A stretch of 7,075 nucleotides of DNA from Ignavibacteriales bacterium. Lineage in GTDB: Bacteria; Bacteroidota; Ignavibacteria; UBA10030. This document shows positions 6,528 through 7,075 of the stretch, piece by piece. The notes beneath the pieces were generated by a model. That model was not told the origin of the DNA. It ran no database searches and saw only the letters and a list, made by a program, of their open reading frames with translations. Each line of letters opens with the position of its first letter. Position 1 is the stretch's first letter. The position numbers and the translations under genes were made by a program. The stretch is from the NCBI GenBank assembly GCA_016207365.1, contig JACQPU010000302.1, positions 1-7,075 on the forward strand, in the 5' to 3' direction.

Positions 6528-7075
6528 ATGCGCTGGTGGCTTGACGAACTGAAAGAGGGTCTGACAATTGCCTTTGGGGCGATCCGGGCGAACAAGATGC
6601 GCTCTGCCCTGACGACACTCGGCATCGTCATTGGGATTGTCTCCGTTACGTTGATGGGTACGGCGATTGAAGGGCTCAATCAGGCGTTCAATCGATCCAT
6701 TGCGGTGATCGGGGCGGATGTGCTGTACGTGCAGAAGTGGCCCTGGGGCGGAGGGGGGAACTGGTGGGAGATCAGGAACAGGAAAGATCTTTTGATCCAG
6801 CATGCCCGCGCAATCGAGGAGGACGCGACGACGGTTGCCAGCGTTTCTCCAATCATGGGTACGCGGAGAAATGTCACCTACGCCGGAAAAGTTGTCGAAA
6901 GTGTAACGGTCATTGGCACAGACGATGATTTCCTTGCCACGACGAACGCCAACGTCGGCATCGGTCGCTTCATGACAGGAATGGAGGCAAGCGGCGGCCG
7001 TCCCGTATGCGTCCTGGGATCCGAAGTCGCTGAATCGCTGTTCCCGAACGAGTTTCCCATCGGCAAGGTCGTCAA
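6528..7075 (+). CDS. MacB-type ABC transporter permease, N-terminal part, 3' truncated
   Basis: The frame is open from ATG 6528 to the window end, giving 182 residues of what is usually a protein of about 400. The N-terminal LKEGLTIAFGAIRANKMRS (8-26) leads into LTTLGIVIGIVSVTLMGTA (28-46), the first membrane helix, which is the hallmark of the MacB/FtsX-like permease family. The periplasmic domain begins at about 50 and includes GADVLYV (62-68), a Trp-rich segment from 71 to 80 (WPWGGGGNWW), SVSPIMGTRRNVTYAG (105-120), VIGTDDDFL (128-136) and VLGSEVAESLFP (162-173), as in the MacB periplasmic core. It should pair with the ATPase just upstream, probably as a dimer, and move substrate or periplasmic intermediates toward the adaptor and TolC-like channel. 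The start is 2 bases after the ATPase stop and has only a weak GAG before it, so translational coupling is likely. The remaining three membrane helices lie beyond the window. Confidence 0.92.
   Translation, partial: MRWWLDELKEGLTIAFGAIRANKMRSALTTLGIVIGIVSVTLMGTAIEGLNQAFNRSIAVIGADVLYVQKWPWGGGGNWWEIRNRKDLLIQHARAIEEDATTVASVSPIMGTRRNVTYAGKVVESVTVIGTDDDFLATTNANVGIGRFMTGMEASGGRPVCVLGSEVAESLFPNEFPIGKVV

Overview
This window reads as a stretch of a Gram-negative chromosome from the Bacteroidota/Chlorobiota (FCB) group. The best lineage clue is the 3' end of a DUF5103-type gene, the plug protein family of the type IX secretion system, which is confined to that group. Good Shine-Dalgarno sequences precede four of the five start sites that can be judged outside tight overlaps. 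That argues against a typical Flavobacteriia or Bacteroidia genome and favours an Ignavibacteria, Kapabacteria or Chlorobi-like lineage. This placement is inference. All genes lie on the + strand, composition looks uniform, and I see no mobile element, CRISPR array, tRNA or rRNA.

Left half (1-2926): three tightly packed genes. The first is the truncated T9SS plug-family gene (3-509). It is followed by a Gfo/Idh/MocA NAD(P)-dependent oxidoreductase resembling UDP-GlcNAc 3-dehydrogenases (522-1529), and then a tRNA nucleotidyltransferase/poly(A) polymerase-type enzyme with an HD domain (1529-2926). The last two overlap by one base (TGATG). The three functions (secretion, sugar-nucleotide or other small-molecule oxidation, tRNA 3'-end maturation) do not form an obvious pathway, so this looks like a housekeeping operon.

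Gap (2927-3134): 208 bases without a convincing gene, probably the promoter and leader of the next operon.

Right half (3135-7075): a tripartite efflux/export operon in the order TolC-like outer-membrane channel, HlyD/MacA-type periplasmic adaptor, MacB/LolD-type ATPase and MacB-type permease. The permease is truncated by the window end. Together these would form a pump that uses ATP at the inner membrane and sends substrate through the adaptor and TolC-like channel to the outside. The substrate cannot be read from the sequence.

I did not find a clearly new system. The points most worth a second look are the Trp-rich segment of the permease, the charged linker in the adaptor, the possible GnnA-like role of the oxidoreductase, and two gene starts without a good ribosome binding site that appear translationally coupled.
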